From Streptomyces flaveus (lineage in GTDB: Bacteria; Actinomycetota; Actinomycetes; Streptomycetales; Streptomycetaceae), in assembly GCF_014647675.1 (NCBI RefSeq), contig NZ_BMPQ01000004.1:124001-188000 (forward strand): DNA of 64,000 nucleotides, written 5' to 3'. Below are positions 35,891 through 45,183 of the stretch, piece after piece. The notes under the pieces are model-generated. The model worked only from the letters and a program-made list of their open reading frames with translations. It was not told the DNA's origin and made no database searches. The position numbers and the translations under genes were made by a program. Numbering within the stretch: position 1 is the stretch's first letter; each line of letters starts with the position of its first letter.

Positions 35891-37144
35891 GTGCTGATCA
35901 AAGACGTCGAAGTCGAGGGCTGCGGCCGGGTCGACGTACGGGTGAGGGACGGGCGTATTGCCGAGGTCGGCAGACATCTGGGCGGTCGCGTCGGAATCCA
36001 CGGGCGGGGCGGCGCCCTGCTGCCGGGGCTGCACGATCACCACGTCCACCTCGCTGCCCTGGCCGCCGAACCGGCTTCGGTGCGTGTCGGCCCGCAGGAC
36101 GTGACGGGACTCGACCAACTCGCCGAAGCCCTGCGGGCCGGGCCGCCGGGGGAGTGGGTCCGGGCGGTCGGATACCACGAAAGTGTCGCCGGTGAGCTGG
36201 ATCGTGCGACGCTCGACCGGTTGGTGGCCGATCGGCCGGTGCGCGTGCAGCACCGCAGCGGTGAGCTGTGGGTGTGGAACGGGGCCGCGCTCCGGGCCGC
36301 GGGCATGGACGACGCGGGGGACGGGCGGTTCTGGCGGTCGGACGAGTGCCTGCGCGCCACCGTACCTCCAACGTCCTTGGACCTGCGAGGAGTTGGTCGT
36401 AGGGCAGCTGCTCGCGGTGTCACCGGCTTCACCAACGCGGACCCGCACCCGGCCGACGACCTGCGCGCACTGCTCCGGGACCTGCCGCAACGGATCACCG
36501 TGATGAGCCTGGACCGAGAGGCGCCTGTGAAGATCCGTCTGGACGACCTCACGCTGCCCCTTCCCGGCGAGTTGGCGGAGCGCATCGCGCGGGCCCGGCC
36601 GCGTCCCGTGGCCGTCCACTGCGTCACCCGCGTCCAGCTCCTCGTGACCCTGCTCGCACTCGACGAGGCAGGAAGCGTGCCCGGCGACCGCATCGAGCAC
36701 GGCGCCGTGATCCCCGCCGAATCCCTGGCGTGGCTGCGGCGCCTCGGCGTCACCGTGGTCACGCAACCGCACTTCCCAGTCGAGCGCGCCCTCGCTTACG
36801 AGGCCGATGTGCACCCCGACGATCAGCCCCACCTCTACCGCTGCGGAACGCTCATCGCCGCCGGGATCCCCGTCGCCGCCGGTACCGACGCACCGTACGG
36901 AACCGCGGATCCGTGGGCGGTGATGCGGATGGCAGTCGGGCGGGCCGGCCCCGAAGGGCTGCCGCCCCGCGCCGCCCTCGGCCTCTTCCTCGGCACGCCC
37001 ATGGCACCGGGCGGCCCGCGGCGGACCGTGGCGCCCGGCGCACCGGCCGACCTGTGCCTGCTCCACCTGCCTCTGAATGCCGCGCTCGACAACCTCACCG
37101 CCGATGCCGTACGCGCCGCAATCGTGGCCGGTCAGACGCTGTAG
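35891..37144 (+). CDS. YtcJ-like amidohydrolase
   Basis: A 417-residue metal-dependent amidohydrolase. It has the N-terminal metal motif GLHDHHVHLAAL near residue 50, HCVTR near 240, EHGAVIP near 265, TQPHF near 290 and the distal Asp in AAGTDAPYGTADPW near 335. GTG 35891 with GAAGGG nine bases upstream is the best start. The 3' end overlaps the convergent SDR by 13 bp. It probably hydrolyses a C-N or ester bond of a pathway intermediate. Confidence 0.87.
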   Translation: MLIKDVEVEGCGRVDVRVRDGRIAEVGRHLGGRVGIHGRGGALLPGLHDHHVHLAALAAEPASVRVGPQDVTGLDQLAEALRAGPPGEWVRAVGYHESVAGELDRATLDRLVADRPVRVQHRSGELWVWNGAALRAAGMDDAGDGRFWRSDECLRATVPPTSLDLRGVGRRAAARGVTGFTNADPHPADDLRALLRDLPQRITVMSLDREAPVKIRLDDLTLPLPGELAERIARARPRPVAVHCVTRVQLLVTLLALDEAGSVPGDRIEHGAVIPAESLAWLRRLGVTVVTQPHFPVERALAYEADVHPDDQPHLYRCGTLIAAGIPVAAGTDAPYGTADPWAVMRMAVGRAGPEGLPPRAALGLFLGTPMAPGGPRRTVAPGAPADLCLLHLPLNAALDNLTADAVRAAIVAGQTL

Positions 37145-37923
37145 CCCCCGTCGACCGCGAGGTGCTGGCCGGTGATGAAACCGGCCCGGTCGGACGCCAG
37201 GAAGGCAACGGCCTCGGCGATGTCCTGCGCGCAGCCGAACCGGCGCAGCGGGATGTTGCGACGCGTCACGGCGAGCGCGTCCGTGTCGAGTTCTCCGCTG
37301 TCGATCAGGCGGGCCGCGATCCCGTCCGTGAGCATTCCAGGCCCCACACAGTTGAACCGCACGCCGTACCGCCCCTCCTCGGCGGCCAGCGCTCGTACGA
37401 CGGCCTCCACCGCACCTTTTGTGCCCGCGGACAGGCCGTCGCGCACCGGGTAACGGCGGGTGGCGGCCGTCGTCACCGCGACGGTGTTCCCACCAGACTC
37501 CCGCAGCGCCGTGAGAGCCGGATGCACGAGGTTGTAGAACGCCAGGGCGTCGGTGTGCAGCTGCTCCCGGTAGCGGCCCGGCGCCACCTGACTCAGGTGC
37601 ACCATGGGTACGTGCGGACCGGCCGCGTACACCAGCGTGTGCAGCCCGCCGAACTCGGAGACGGTGTCCCGGACGGCGGCGGAGGCGTCCTCCTCGACCG
37701 CCAAGTCGGCGCGTAGGGCACGGATGCGAGCGCCTTCCGTCGTCAATTCGGCCGTGAGGTCCTGGGCGGCGGACTCGTTGGACCGGAACGTGAAGGCCAC
37801 GGCGCTGCCGCGCCGGGCCAGGGTCCGTACGATCGCCGCGCCGATGCCTCCGGTTCCGCCCGCGACCAGCGCGGCGCCCTTCCGTTCGGCGAAGTCTCTC
37901 CCTGACAACGGCAACTCCCTCAC
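37132..37923 (-). CDS. SDR-fold protein lacking the usual catalytic Tyr
   Basis: A 263-residue SDR-fold protein with a normal cofactor motif (VAGGTGGIGAAIVRTL) and C-terminal ITGQHLAVDGGYSV. Where YxxxK is expected the sequence reads DGLSAGTKGAVEA, so the Lys is kept but the Tyr position is Ser. Activity may therefore differ from a classical SDR. GTG 37923 overlaps the stop of the acyl-CoA dehydrogenase. It is the last gene of the nine-gene operon that starts at 46991. Confidence 0.85.
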   Translation of the reverse strand: MRELPLSGRDFAERKGAALVAGGTGGIGAAIVRTLARRGSAVAFTFRSNESAAQDLTAELTTEGARIRALRADLAVEEDASAAVRDTVSEFGGLHTLVYAAGPHVPMVHLSQVAPGRYREQLHTDALAFYNLVHPALTALRESGGNTVAVTTAATRRYPVRDGLSAGTKGAVEAVVRALAAEEGRYGVRFNCVGPGMLTDGIAARLIDSGELDTDALAVTRRNIPLRRFGCAQDIAEAVAFLASDRAGFITGQHLAVDGGYSV

Positions 37924-39068
37924 AGGCCAAGTGACTTGGCGACGATGACCTTCATGACCTCGCTGGTCCCCGCGTAGATCCGGGTGATGCGCGCGTCGGC
38001 GTACAACCGGGCGATCGGGTACTCCCGTATGTAGCCGTAACCGCCGAAGAGTTGAAGGCACCGGTCCACGCAGCGACCCTGCATCTCGGTGCAGAACAGC
38101 TTCACCTTCGCCGCGTCCGCGCCTGAGAGCCTCCCCTCGACGAGTTCCAGGACCGCGCGGTCGAGCATCGTCTGCGCTGCCTCGATCTCCGTCGCGACCG
38201 CGGCCAGTTCGAACTTGGTGTTCTGGAACGAGGACACGGAACTGCCGAACACCTTGCGATCCTTGACGTACGCGAGTGTCGTCTCGAGTGCCGCCCGGGT
38301 CTGCGCGACCGATCCGACGGCGACGGTCATCCGCTCCTGCGGGAGATTGCGGCCGAGGTAGGAGAATGCCTCGCCCTCCTCGCCGAGCCGGTTGGCCACC
38401 GGGACCCGCACGTCGTCGAAGGCGAGCTCGACGGTGTCCTGGACCCTGATGCCGATCTTGTCGAGCTCGCGGCCACGGCTGAAACCGGGCATGCCGTCCT
38501 CGACGACCAGCAACGTCAGGCCCGCCCTGCGGTTGTCCGGATCGGACGCGGTACGGGCCACGACGATCACCAGGTCGGCCAGGAGCCCGCCGGTGATGAA
38601 CGTCTTGGCGCCGTTCAGGACGTAGTGGTCGCCGTCCCGTACAGCCGTCGTCCGGATACCGGCCAAGTCGGACCCCGTGCCGGGCTCGGTCATGGCGATG
38701 GCGGTCAGGAGCTTGCCGGCGGCGAGGCCGGGGAACCAGCGTGCGCGCTGCTCCTTGTTCGCGTACGTCAAGAAGTACGGCAGGATGACGTCGAGTTGGG
38801 TGCGGACCGTGCCGAGGGTGACCAGAGCGCGGGCGGCCTCCTCCTGCAGGACCACGTTGTACCGGTAGTCGTCGACGCCCGCGCCCCCGTACTCCTCCGG
38901 GAGCGCGAGGCCCATGACACCCAGCTCCCCGAGTTGCTCGAAGACGCCTCGGGGCAGCCGCCCGGCCCGCTCCCACTCCTCGTAGTGCGGGACGACCTCA
39001 CGCGAGACGAAGTCGCGTACGAGGTGGCGGAAGGACTCGTGATCGGCGGTGAAGAGGTCGCGGCGCAC
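37920..39068 (-). CDS. acyl-CoA dehydrogenase
   Basis: A 382-residue ACAD with FAD-binding segments AIAMTEPGTGSDLAGIRT and YVLNGAKTFITGG, the QLFGGYGYIREYPIARLYAD segment and the C-terminal IYAGTSEVMKV. Ala occupies the position of the MCAD-type catalytic Glu (EGT), so the base must come from elsewhere, as in isovaleryl-CoA-type or steroid-type members. It is 15 bp after the thiolase gene. Confidence 0.92.
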   Translation of the reverse strand: MRRDLFTADHESFRHLVRDFVSREVVPHYEEWERAGRLPRGVFEQLGELGVMGLALPEEYGGAGVDDYRYNVVLQEEAARALVTLGTVRTQLDVILPYFLTYANKEQRARWFPGLAAGKLLTAIAMTEPGTGSDLAGIRTTAVRDGDHYVLNGAKTFITGGLLADLVIVVARTASDPDNRRAGLTLLVVEDGMPGFSRGRELDKIGIRVQDTVELAFDDVRVPVANRLGEEGEAFSYLGRNLPQERMTVAVGSVAQTRAALETTLAYVKDRKVFGSSVSSFQNTKFELAAVATEIEAAQTMLDRAVLELVEGRLSGADAAKVKLFCTEMQGRCVDRCLQLFGGYGYIREYPIARLYADARITRIYAGTSEVMKVIVAKSLGL

Positions 39069-39083
39069 TCTGGTTCCCCTGGT

Positions 39084-40238
39084 TCAGTCGACGAGTTCGA
39101 CGACGGTGGCGTTGGCCGTGCCGCCGCCCTCGCACATGGTCTGCAGGCCGTAACGGATCTCGCGGGCCCGCATGTGGTGGATCATCCGGGTCATCAGGAC
39201 CGCTCCGGAGGCGCCCAGCGGATGGCCGAGTGCGATCGCGCCGCCGAGCGGATTCATCCGGGCCGGATCGGCGCCGGTCTCCGCGAGCCACGCCAACGGC
39301 ACGGACGCGAAAGCCTCGTTGACCTCGTAGACCCCGATGTCGTCGAGCGTGAGTCCGGCCTTGCGCAGCACTTTCTCCGTCGCAGGGATCGGGCCGGTCA
39401 GCATCAGCACCGGATCGGCTCCGGCGACCGCTCCGGCACGGTAGCGAACCAGCGGGATCAGCCCGAGCTCACGGGCCTTCTGCGGGGTGGTGACCAGCAG
39501 GGCCGCCGCGCCGTCGGAGATCTGGGAGGCGTTACCGGCATGGATGACGCCGTCCTCCTGGAAGACGGGCTTCAGGGCCGCGAGCGTCTGTGGGCTGGTG
39601 CCCCGCCGCACACCCTCGTCGGTCCGCAGCGCGGGCGTCTTCGAGCCGTCCGCGCCCACGGGGGCGAGCTGAGCGTCGAACGCCCCCGAATCCTGAGCCG
39701 CTGCCGCCAACTCGTGCGACAGAGAGGCGAACGCGTCGAGTCGGGCCCGCGAGAACCCCCACTTCTGCGCGATCTTCTCGGCGGAGACTCCTTGATTGAA
39801 CGAGAAGTTGTCGTAACGGGCCAGGACACTGGGTGCGTACGGAACACCGCCCGTCCTCGCCGCGCCGAGCGGCACCCGGCTCATCGTCTCCACTCCGCCC
39901 GCCACCACCATCTCGTACTGGCCCGACAGCACGGCCTGAGCGGCGAAGTCGAGGGCCTGCTGGCTCGAACCGCACGCCCGGTTCACCGTCGTCGCCGGAA
40001 CGGACTCCGGCCACCCGGCGGCAAGAAGCGCGTACCGCCCGATGTTTCCTGACTGGTCGCCGACCTGCGACACGCAGCCCCACACCACGTCCTCCACGGC
40101 GGCCGGGTCGATGCCGGTACGTGCGACGAGGGCGTTGAGGACATGGGCCGACAGGTCGCCGGGGTGAACCCCGGCCAGGGCGCCGTTCCGTTTACCGACG
40201 GGGGTGCGGACCGCTTCCACGATGACGGCTTCACGCAT
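39084..40238 (-). CDS. acetyl-CoA acyltransferase (thiolase)
   Basis: A 384-residue thiolase with nucleophile Cys89 in NRACGSSQQAL, catalytic His in GHPLGASGAV near 335, and second Cys in CEGGGTANATVVE near the C-terminus. It performs the last beta-oxidation step, releasing acetyl- or propionyl-CoA. ATG 40238 overlaps the end of the upstream enoyl-CoA hydratase; GTG 40241 is the alternative. Confidence 0.95.
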   Translation of the reverse strand: MREAVIVEAVRTPVGKRNGALAGVHPGDLSAHVLNALVARTGIDPAAVEDVVWGCVSQVGDQSGNIGRYALLAAGWPESVPATTVNRACGSSQQALDFAAQAVLSGQYEMVVAGGVETMSRVPLGAARTGGVPYAPSVLARYDNFSFNQGVSAEKIAQKWGFSRARLDAFASLSHELAAAAQDSGAFDAQLAPVGADGSKTPALRTDEGVRRGTSPQTLAALKPVFQEDGVIHAGNASQISDGAAALLVTTPQKARELGLIPLVRYRAGAVAGADPVLMLTGPIPATEKVLRKAGLTLDDIGVYEVNEAFASVPLAWLAETGADPARMNPLGGAIALGHPLGASGAVLMTRMIHHMRAREIRYGLQTMCEGGGTANATVVELVD

Positions 40239-41073
40239 CACTGTTCGGGGTCTCCTCGGTGGCGGTGTCGGACAAGGTGTTCACCGGCACTGCCCAGGTG
40301 CCGGTGAAGTGGGCGTCGCGCCCTTGCGTGAAGGCCGCGTACGCCTCCGCCGCGTCGCTCGTGGCGAAGTTGACGGCTTGGGCGCGGGCCTCGTTGGCGA
40401 GTGCGTCCCGCAGTGTGCGATCCGCTCCTTCGTTGAGCAGTGCCTTGCTCTGGGCCAGGGCCACGGGCGGGCCGCCGACGAGGCGGGCGCACAGGTCGTC
40501 CGTGAAGGCGTCGACCTCCGCGTCGGGCACCACCCACGTCACCAGATGCAACGCCCGGGCTTGTTCGGCGTCGAGGGTCTCGGCGAGCAGAGCGAGACGC
40601 TTGGCCTGCTGCAGCCCTACGAGCCTGGGCAGCAGCCAGGAGCCGCCCAGGTCGAGCGAGAGTCCGCGCCGCGCGAAGATCTGCGAGAACGTGGCCGTCG
40701 GCGTGGCCACCACCAGATCGCAGCCCAGCGCGAGATTCCACCCCGCGCCGACCGCCACACCGGTGACCTTGGCGACGGTAGGCACGGGGAGTTCGTGCAG
40801 GAGCAGGGCCACCTCGCTGAGGGTGCGCATGCGATACGTCGGGTGTTCGGCCCGCGGGCCACCGGAGATGTCGGCCCCGGAGCAGAACGCGCCGCCCGCA
40901 CCCGTGATGACGAGGGCACGTACGCCACGGTCCTCGCCGGCCTCCGCGAGCGCGTCCCGCAGGGCCTGCCACAGCCTGTCGTCGAGCGCGTTCCTGCGGT
41001 GCGGTCGATTGAGGACGAGGGTGCGTACGCCTTGTCCGTCGTCGTGGGTCAGGAGAACCTCGTTGTTGCTCAT
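40231..41073 (-). CDS. enoyl-CoA hydratase/isomerase
   Basis: A 280-residue crotonase. It has the oxyanion-hole segment GAGGAFCSGADISGG near residue 65, GVAVGAGWNLALGCDLVVA near 110, and GLSLDLGGSWLLPRLVG, where an Asp (LDLGG) replaces the usual second Glu. This substitution is seen in isomerase-type and several degradative members. Its start overlaps the CoA-transferase stop. Confidence 0.92.
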   Translation of the reverse strand: MSNNEVLLTHDDGQGVRTLVLNRPHRRNALDDRLWQALRDALAEAGEDRGVRALVITGAGGAFCSGADISGGPRAEHPTYRMRTLSEVALLLHELPVPTVAKVTGVAVGAGWNLALGCDLVVATPTATFSQIFARRGLSLDLGGSWLLPRLVGLQQAKRLALLAETLDAEQARALHLVTWVVPDAEVDAFTDDLCARLVGGPPVALAQSKALLNEGADRTLRDALANEARAQAVNFATSDAAEAYAAFTQGRDAHFTGTWAVPVNTLSDTATEETPNSDA

Positions 41074-42395
41074 CGGTGCTCGCTTCGGGCTGGTGGCGCG
41101 GAAACGTCCGGGGCAGCGGCCGCCACGGCCGACACACCTTCTGACGTCTCGAGAGAGGCCAACTCATCCTCTTCGAAGCCGAGTTCGCGCAACACCGCTT
41201 CGGTGTGCTCACCCAGGGCAGGCACATCTCCCATCGGCGCGGCACGTCCCCGCAGCACGGGAGGCGGCAGGAGCGCCGGACTGGGCCCGCCGGGCGTGCC
41301 GATCTCGCGCCAGCGGTCGCGCGCGGCCAGCTGGGGGTGGGCCAGGACCTCGCTGGGCTTGTTGAGCTTCGCGTTTCCGATGCCGGCCGCGTCGGCGGCC
41401 GCCTGGATGACGCCGAGCGTCCGCTCCGCGCACCATCGCGCGATCTCTCCGTCCAGCCACTCCCGTTCGGCGACCCGGCCGGCCGTGGTGGACAGCCGGT
41501 CGTCGTCCGCCAGGTCCGGCCGGCCGAGGAGGTCACGGGCGTAGCGCTGCCACTCGCGGTCGTTCGTGGTACCGAGCACCACTGTGTGACTGTCGGCTGT
41601 GAGGTACGCCCCGTACGGCGCCACAGCAGGCGAACCCATGCCGACGGGCTGCTGGTCGATGCCGGTGTGCCGGGTGTAGGTGAGCGCGTAGCCCATCAGC
41701 TCGGTCACCGTGTCGAACATGCTCACTGAGGCTGAGGCTGAGGCTGAGGCTGAGGCTGAGGCTGAGGCTGAGGCTGAGGTGGAGGCCGGGCCGGGGGAGT
41801 CCCCCCGGCCGGTCCGCCCCCGCTCGGCAAGGAGCGCCGTGATCGTCAACGCCGCGTACAGCCCGGTGCACACGTCCGCCATCGGCGGCCCGGGCTTGGC
41901 CGGTGTGCCCGGCAGGCCCGTGATCGCGCATGCGCCCGCCTCGGCCTGGACGAGCAGGTCGTAGGCGCGTTTGTGGGAGAGCGGGCCGCCGGGTCCGTAA
42001 CCGTCGATCTCCATGGTGATGAGGTCGGGGTGACGTGCCGCCAGGTCGTCGGCCGTGATGCCGATTTTGGCGGCGGACCCCGGTGCGAGGTTCGATACGA
42101 ACACGTCGGCCCGGTCGAGCAGCCGGTGAAGGACGTTCATCCCCTGCGGGGACTTCAGATCGAGGACGACCGACTCCTTGCCCCGGTTCACCCACACGAA
42201 GTGGGCGGCAAGCCCGTGCACCACGTCGTCGTAGTACCGGGTGAAGTCACCGCCGTCCGGCCCCTCCACCTTGATGATCCGGGCACCGAGATCGCCGAGC
42301 GCACGCGTGCACAACGGAGCCGAGACGGCCTGCTCCACCGCGACCACGGTGACACCGGCCAAGGGCCCTGCTGCCACGGGCCCTTCGGCCGTCAC
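41070..42395 (-). CDS. CaiB/BaiF CoA-transferase with Ser-Ala microsatellite insert
   Basis: A 441-residue family III CoA-transferase. VVAVEQAVSAPLCTRALGDLG and VEGPDGGDFTRYY lead; GYGPGGPLSHKRAYDLLVQAE near 150 holds the catalytic Asp. Between RGRTGRGD and VSMFDTVTELM, where the family has a short turn, lies a Ser-Ala repeat of about 20 residues encoded by a hexanucleotide repeat at 41726-41779. GTG 42395 overlaps the CoA-ligase stop (GTGA). Confidence 0.9.
   Translation of the reverse strand: MTAEGPVAAGPLAGVTVVAVEQAVSAPLCTRALGDLGARIIKVEGPDGGDFTRYYDDVVHGLAAHFVWVNRGKESVVLDLKSPQGMNVLHRLLDRADVFVSNLAPGSAAKIGITADDLAARHPDLITMEIDGYGPGGPLSHKRAYDLLVQAEAGACAITGLPGTPAKPGPPMADVCTGLYAALTITALLAERGRTGRGDSPGPASTSASASASASASASASASVSMFDTVTELMGYALTYTRHTGIDQQPVGMGSPAVAPYGAYLTADSHTVVLGTTNDREWQRYARDLLGRPDLADDDRLSTTAGRVAEREWLDGEIARWCAERTLGVIQAAADAAGIGNAKLNKPSEVLAHPQLAARDRWREIGTPGGPSPALLPPPVLRGRAAPMGDVPALGEHTEAVLRELGFEEDELASLETSEGVSAVAAAAPDVSAPPARSEHR
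41726..41779. repeat. (CTGAGG)9 microsatellite inside CoA-transferase gene
   Basis: Nine perfect, uninterrupted CTGAGG units (54 bp), flanked by the degenerate relatives CTCA and TGGAGG. On the coding strand it encodes alternating Ser and Ala. As the unit is 6 bp, slippage would change protein length by two residues without breaking the frame. Confidence 0.95.
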
Positions 42396-44005
42396 GCGCC
42401 CTCCCCGAACCACGCCCGCAGCTCGTCCTTGAGCACCTTGCGGCTCGCGTTGCGCGGCAGTTCGCCGACGAGGCGGACGTGGCGCGGCACCTTGAAGTTG
42501 GCCATGTTCGCGCGAGACCAGGCGACGATGTCCGCCTCGGAGGGCTGTTGATCCGGACGCGAGACCACGTAGGCGCAGCCGACCTCGCCGAGCCGTTCGT
42601 CGGGCACACCGATCACGGCGGCCTCGGCGACCGACGGACAGTCGAGGAGCAGTCGTTCGATCTCCGCCGGGTAGGCGTTGAACCCGCCGACGATGTACAT
42701 GTCCTTCTTGCGGTCGACGATCGACAGGTTGCCGTCGGCGTCGAGCACACCTACATCGCCGGTGCGCAGCCAGCCGTCCACACTGATCGCGGCGGCTGTG
42801 GCCTCTGGTTCTTCCCAGTAGCCGCGGGTGACGTTGTAGCCACGCACCTGGATCTCGCCCGCCTCCCCGGCGGGCAGGACGCGTTCCTGGTCGTCGACGA
42901 TGCGAAGCTCCACGTCGGGAATCGGGCGGCCGGTGGTGCGGGCCACGGTCTCGGGCCCGTCGCCGAGCCGGGTGGTGGTCGCCAGAGCAGTCGACTCGGT
43001 CAGTCCGTACGCGCTCATCACGATGTCGAACGACAACTCGTCCTTCATGGCGTGGATGAGCTGTTCCGGGATCGTGGTCCCACCGGTCATGGATACGCGC
43101 AGCGACGAGGTGTCGTAGCGGGAGCGGCTCGGCAGATCGATCAGGTCCTGGAAGATGGTGGGCGGTCCGAGCAGGATGCTGACCTTCTCCCGGTCGATGA
43201 TCTCCAGGGCCCGGCTCGCGTCGAAGACCGGCATGGGAATGACGGTCACCCCATGCAGGAAGGAGGCCAGCCAGCCCGCCTTGTAGCCGAAGCAGTGGAA
43301 GAACGGCGGGATGACGAGGAAGGTGTCCGACGGGCGGAAGGTGTACTCCCGCGCCATCCAGCCGTACGCGCGCAACGACTGCTCGTGCGTGAGGATCACG
43401 CCCTTCGGATGGCCCGTGGTCCCGGAGGTGAACATCACGTCGGACACGTCCTGCGGCGTCACCCTGTCGATCGAGGCGTGAGCCGCGCCTTCGGTGACGG
43501 CCGCGCCGTGGGCCAGGAAGTCCGGCCACGCCAGATCGGCCTCGCCACGGGGTCCCAGGATCGAGACGCTCGTGCGAAGGGCGGGCAACTCCGGGTCGTG
43601 CTTGCGCAGTTCGGCGACGTAGTCCGTGCCGAGGAACGGCGAAGTGAGCAGTGCCTTCGCGCCTGACTTCCGCAGGATGTACGCGAGTTCGGCGGCCTTG
43701 AAGCGTGTGTTGAGGGGGACGATGATGCCGCCCGCCCCCTGCACACCCAGGGCGGCGACGATCCACTCCGCCGAGTTGGGGGCGCAGATTCCCACCCTGT
43801 CGCCGGGCCCGATGCCGAGTGCGAGCGCGGCGCGGACGGCCCGCGTCATCTGCCGCTCCAGCTCGTGGAAGCTCCAGCGGATCTTGCCGTCGACGACGGC
43901 CGGTGCGTCGTCGAAGCGCTCGGCCGCGCGCCGTATGGCGTTCGGGATGCTGAGGTATTCCTGGTCGTATCGCAATGACGGGCTCCGTTCGGGCGGTGCT
44001 CTCAT
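42392..44005 (-). CDS. acyl-CoA synthetase (AMP-forming ligase)
   Basis: A 537-residue ANL-superfamily ligase. It has the P-loop MFTSGTTGHPKGVILTHEQ near 185, MSAYGLTEST near 325, GWLRTGDVGVLDADGN near 400 with the hinge IVDRKKDMYIVGGFN, and the C-terminal catalytic Lys in RNASRKVLKDEL. It activates a carboxylic acid to its CoA ester and starts the beta-oxidation block. ATG 44005 is the first in-frame start after the family begins; 26 bp separate it from the upstream ACAD stop. Confidence 0.94.
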   Translation of the reverse strand: MRAPPERSPSLRYDQEYLSIPNAIRRAAERFDDAPAVVDGKIRWSFHELERQMTRAVRAALALGIGPGDRVGICAPNSAEWIVAALGVQGAGGIIVPLNTRFKAAELAYILRKSGAKALLTSPFLGTDYVAELRKHDPELPALRTSVSILGPRGEADLAWPDFLAHGAAVTEGAAHASIDRVTPQDVSDVMFTSGTTGHPKGVILTHEQSLRAYGWMAREYTFRPSDTFLVIPPFFHCFGYKAGWLASFLHGVTVIPMPVFDASRALEIIDREKVSILLGPPTIFQDLIDLPSRSRYDTSSLRVSMTGGTTIPEQLIHAMKDELSFDIVMSAYGLTESTALATTTRLGDGPETVARTTGRPIPDVELRIVDDQERVLPAGEAGEIQVRGYNVTRGYWEEPEATAAAISVDGWLRTGDVGVLDADGNLSIVDRKKDMYIVGGFNAYPAEIERLLLDCPSVAEAAVIGVPDERLGEVGCAYVVSRPDQQPSEADIVAWSRANMANFKVPRHVRLVGELPRNASRKVLKDELRAWFGEGA

Positions 44006-44031
44006 CTCGACGGGCGTGCGGAGGCGGCGGC

Positions 44032-45183
44032 TCAGGACGCCGACGACAGGTGCAGGAGACGCTTGGCGATGATGTTGCGCTGGATCTGCGACGTGCCCCC
44101 GTACACCGACGCGGCCCGGGAGTAGAGGTATTCGCCGTACACCGCCCCGCCGTCCCGGTGGAGTTCCTCCGGCAGGACCGCGAGCGCCGTCTCGTACAAC
44201 CGCTGCTCGGCACGCGTCATCAGCAGCTTGTCGACCGACGACTCGGGGCCCGCGGCCCGCCCGGCGAGGCGTTCGGCCGTGCGGCGGCGTGCGTGCGCGA
44301 CGAGCACTTGGTAGTCGACGACACACCGCCCGACGGCTGACACGAGCCCGTCCGGCAACGCGCCACGGTGCTCGCGCAGTTGTCGGCGCAGCCGCTCCAA
44401 CAGCAGTCCGTACTTGGACAGATGGCCGGTGTCGAGGGCGTTGCGCTCGTAGTTGACAGTGGTCATGGCCAGCGGCCAGCCATCGCCCTCCGCGCCGACG
44501 CGCTCGTCCACGGCCACTCGGACGTCGTCGAGGAACAGCTCGCAGAACTCGTCGTCCCCATTGGCCGCACGCAGCGGCCGCACGGTCACGCCGGCCCGGT
44601 TCAGCGGCAGGGCGAACGCCGTGATCGAGGAGTGCGCGGGCGCGGCACGGTCGGTGCGGGCGAGGAGGAGACAGTAGTCGGAGTACTGGGCATAACTCGT
44701 CCACAGCTTCTGGCCGTTGACGAGATAGTGCCCGCCGTCCGCGCTGCGCCGCGCATACGTGCTCATGCCCGCCAGGTCCGATCCAGCGCCGGGCTCGCTG
44801 AAGCCCTGGCACCACACGTCGTCTCCGGACAGCATGCGAGGCAGCAGCCGGGCACGCTGCTCCTCCGAGCAGAACTCCAGCAACGCGTGGGCGAGATAGC
44901 CGATCCTGGGCACGCCGGGCGCGCGGCATGCACCGAGTTCGTCACTGACCGCCACCTGGTGGAGCGCGGTGAGGCCGCGGCCGCCGTAGCGCTCGGGGAC
45001 GTCGAGACCGACCCAGCCGCCCGAGTGGAGCTGCCGGTGCCACCGGTGCAGGAACTCGGCCATGGGTTCGCCGTGCCGCCGGCGCGGAAGCGGGTGCTCC
45101 GCCAGCCAGGCGCGTAACTCGCGGCGCAGCGTGTCGAGGTCGGCGGGATCGCCGAAATCCAGCGGGACGTCATGGTCGGTCAC
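44032..45183 (-). CDS. acyl-CoA dehydrogenase, probable subunit of a heteromeric pair
   Basis: A 383-residue ACAD with QGFSEPGAGSDLAGMSTYARR and YLVNGQKLWTSYA (flavin contacts), and a C-terminal SVYGGTSQIQRNIIAKRLL in which Gly replaces the MCAD-type Glu. It starts at GTG 45183, overlapping a second, shorter ACAD gene. Adjacent, overlapping ACAD genes of unequal length are the genetic signature of the alpha2-beta2 steroid-type dehydrogenases (FadE26/27 and ChsE1/2 kind). Confidence 0.91.
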   Translation of the reverse strand: MTDHDVPLDFGDPADLDTLRRELRAWLAEHPLPRRRHGEPMAEFLHRWHRQLHSGGWVGLDVPERYGGRGLTALHQVAVSDELGACRAPGVPRIGYLAHALLEFCSEEQRARLLPRMLSGDDVWCQGFSEPGAGSDLAGMSTYARRSADGGHYLVNGQKLWTSYAQYSDYCLLLARTDRAAPAHSSITAFALPLNRAGVTVRPLRAANGDDEFCELFLDDVRVAVDERVGAEGDGWPLAMTTVNYERNALDTGHLSKYGLLLERLRRQLREHRGALPDGLVSAVGRCVVDYQVLVAHARRRTAERLAGRAAGPESSVDKLLMTRAEQRLYETALAVLPEELHRDGGAVYGEYLYSRAASVYGGTSQIQRNIIAKRLLHLSSAS

